In this document: positions 62,565 to 64,000 of the stretch, piece by piece | How positions within the stretch are numbered: position 1 is the stretch's first letter | Layout of the letters: each line of letters opens with the position of its first letter | Source of the DNA: Edaphochlamys debaryana | Taxonomy: Eukaryota; Chlorophyta; Chlorophyceae; Chlamydomonadales | Assembly: GCA_016858145.1 (NCBI GenBank) | Contig: JAEHOE010000162.1 | Span: forward strand, 186,001-250,000 | Direction: 5' to 3' | Length of the DNA: 64,000 nucleotides | Translations under genes and position numbers: made by a program | The notes under the pieces: model-generated | The model's database searches: none | What the model saw: the letters and a program-made list of their open reading frames with translations, nothing else | Told to the model about the DNA's origin: nothing

Positions 62565-64000
62565 TCACTCCGCAATGGGCCCCAGCTCCACCAGCGGCGC
62601 CGCCTCGACGTGCCCGGTGGCGGCCACCTGCCCCTGCCCCTGCCCCTGCCCCTGCTGCGGCTGTGGCGACCCGAGGCCATTGCCACTGCCGCTGCCGTGG
62701 CCGTTGCTGGAGCTGGAGCCATGGGCGTGGGGGGTTGGCTGGGGCGGTGTCTGCGCGTGTCGTCCCAGGCTGAAGCAGCCCAGCAGCAGGCCCCCGGGCG
62801 AGCGGTGGTCGCCCCGCTCGTCCGCGTAGCCCTGCTCGGGCTGGTGCCACTCGGCGCCGTCCTCGGCCGACACGAAGCTGCCCACCTGGGGGGTGGGGGT
62901 GGGTGGGAGGGTGGGGTGGAAGGCGGGGTGAGGGGTCGAGGGGGGGGCGGCAAGGGGCGCGGAGTTTGAGGCTGTGCGAGGATAGGGGGACGTGTAGGTT
63001 ACCGGTAAGGAGGGAGCGGCGCAAAGATGCGGTACAAGGGTGGCAAGCGAAGCCAGGCTTGGTCACGGATACCGTAGTGGGCTGAGCGCTCACCTCCGAG
63101 TCTCCCGTGATGGAGCCGCGGCTCTCCCTCGGGTGGTGGGGGGGGTGTGGGTGGTTGTGGCCGTGGCCGGCGAAGCCCGGGATGTGGAAGCCGGGCGCGG
63201 GCGTGGGCGCACGGCCCAGCGGCGCCGGCCGGGGCGCCGACGGAGCGGCGCCGCTGAACGACGGCACTGTGACCGCCGCCGGCGGAGCGCTCCGCGCCGC
63301 CGCCGCCGGGGCTGCCGGCGGCGGCGCTGCCTGCGCGTCCGCCGCCGCCGCCGCGGCCAGCGGCCCCGCGGCCTCCGCGGAGCCGGCCGGGGTGCTGGTG
63401 TCTGACATGGAGGGGAGCAGCGCGGCGCCGGCGGCCGCCGGTGGCGTCGGCGGAGCCTGCACCGACGCCGCCTTGGCCAGCTGGCCGCCGCCAGCTGCCG
63501 CCTCCGCCGCCACCACCACGACCGGCGCCGCCACCGGCGGCAGGGCATTCGTGACCGCCGCCGGCTCCGCCGCCGCCGCTGCCGCCGCCGCTGGCTTGGC
63601 GTCTGCCTGGCTCGCCGCCGACGCCGACGCCAGGGAGGTTACCGAGGCGGAGCTCGCCGGCGGCGGCGTTGCCGTCTTGGCAGCCCCCGCCAGCCCTTGG
63701 TCCTTCGCCGTACTCGACGGCACGGCGTGGCCGTCGTGCTCGGCCAGATCCTCCTTGGTCACGAAGAAGGGCGAGTGCTGGAACACGTTGCCGATGAACC
63801 GTACGACGCGCAGCATGTGCTGCTCGTAGAACTGTACGGCGGGCTCGACAGTCTCCACCAGCGCCGCCGCCGCCGCCACCGCCGCCGCGCTGGCCGCGCC
63901 GGCGGCCGCCGGCTTGGCCGCCGCCTCCGCTGCCTCCGCCCAGGCCGCCAGGCAGACATCCAGGCGGAAGCCCAGGGTCGTGATGCCGTACAGATCGGGG
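62565..64000 (-). CDS. Unrecognised Ala/Pro-rich protein, 3' end only
   Basis: Two exons are in the window: 64000-63094 (continuing beyond the edge) and 62885-62565, joined in phase 0 (GDSE | VGSFVSAED). The only non-repetitive block is at the upstream end: DLYGITTLGFRLDVCLAAWA, then VETVEPAVQFYEQHMLRVVR and FIGNVFQHSPFFVTKEDLAE. About 200 Ala/Pro/Ser-rich residues follow, then a His-rich patch (GFAGHGHNHPHPPHHPRE), and a C terminus rich in Gly/Gln/Ser (QGQGQGQ) ending VELGPIAE. The minus-strand frame stays open to the window edge, so the start lies outside. I do not recognise the conserved block and assign no function. Confidence 0.7.

Noticed and set aside
1..64000. CRISPR arrays, prophage, insertion sequences or autonomous transposons
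   Set aside because: No regularly spaced repeats with unique spacers, no transposase, integrase or reverse-transcriptase motifs in any frame I read.

Overview
The window is nuclear DNA from a volvocine-type green alga (Chlamydomonas/Volvox relatives). The evidence is very high GC, dense short introns with C-rich acceptors, repeat-filled introns, Pro/Ala/Gly-rich proteins, hydroxyproline-rich-type proline blocks and TGTAA-type poly(A) signals. All coding genes are split; I rebuilt exons by hand from splice sites and reading phase, and reconstructed lengths agree with known family lengths. There are no bacterial operons, CRISPR arrays, or recognisable rRNA/tRNA genes.

Layout. (1) 2-22471 (+): the 3' 43 exons of a giant gene whose 5' end lies outside the window. 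It encodes at least ~4,450 residues: parallel beta-helix repeats, proline-rich blocks, a Cys-rich GYYG..C module, then about eight membrane segments and long low-complexity cytoplasmic parts. (2) ~23212-29276 (+): a coiled-coil protein built on repeated K-A-D heptads with a C-terminal C1q/TNF-like sandwich. (3) 30899-33937 (-): a 601-residue protein fusing a CHY/CTCHY/RING (Pirh2-like E3) front half to an OAS-like nucleotidyltransferase. (4) 34866-37968 (-): MYG1 exonuclease with an organelle-targeting leader. (5) 38153-39513 (+): acyl-CoA-binding protein with two tandem terminal exons. (6) 40180-46133 (+): a retaining GT4-type glycosyltransferase. (7) 47310-56835 (-): complete MSH2 (28 exons, 936 aa). 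(8) 58397-59762 (+): a small single-pass membrane protein. (9) 62565-64000 (-): the 3' end of an unrecognised low-complexity protein.

The genes do not form a pathway; this is ordinary eukaryotic gene order. MYG1 and ACBP are divergent across 184 bp. The coiled-coil gene and the E3-OAS gene converge, as do the glycosyltransferase and MSH2.

Most interesting points: the E3-ligase/OAS nucleotidyltransferase fusion, in which the RING and the nucleotidyltransferase's first helices share one uninterrupted exon; the duplicated last exon of ACBP; a recurring pattern in which an exon edge with its splice site is copied into the neighbouring intron or flank (at least eleven places in five genes); and a high share of GC-AG introns (about 10 of ~123).
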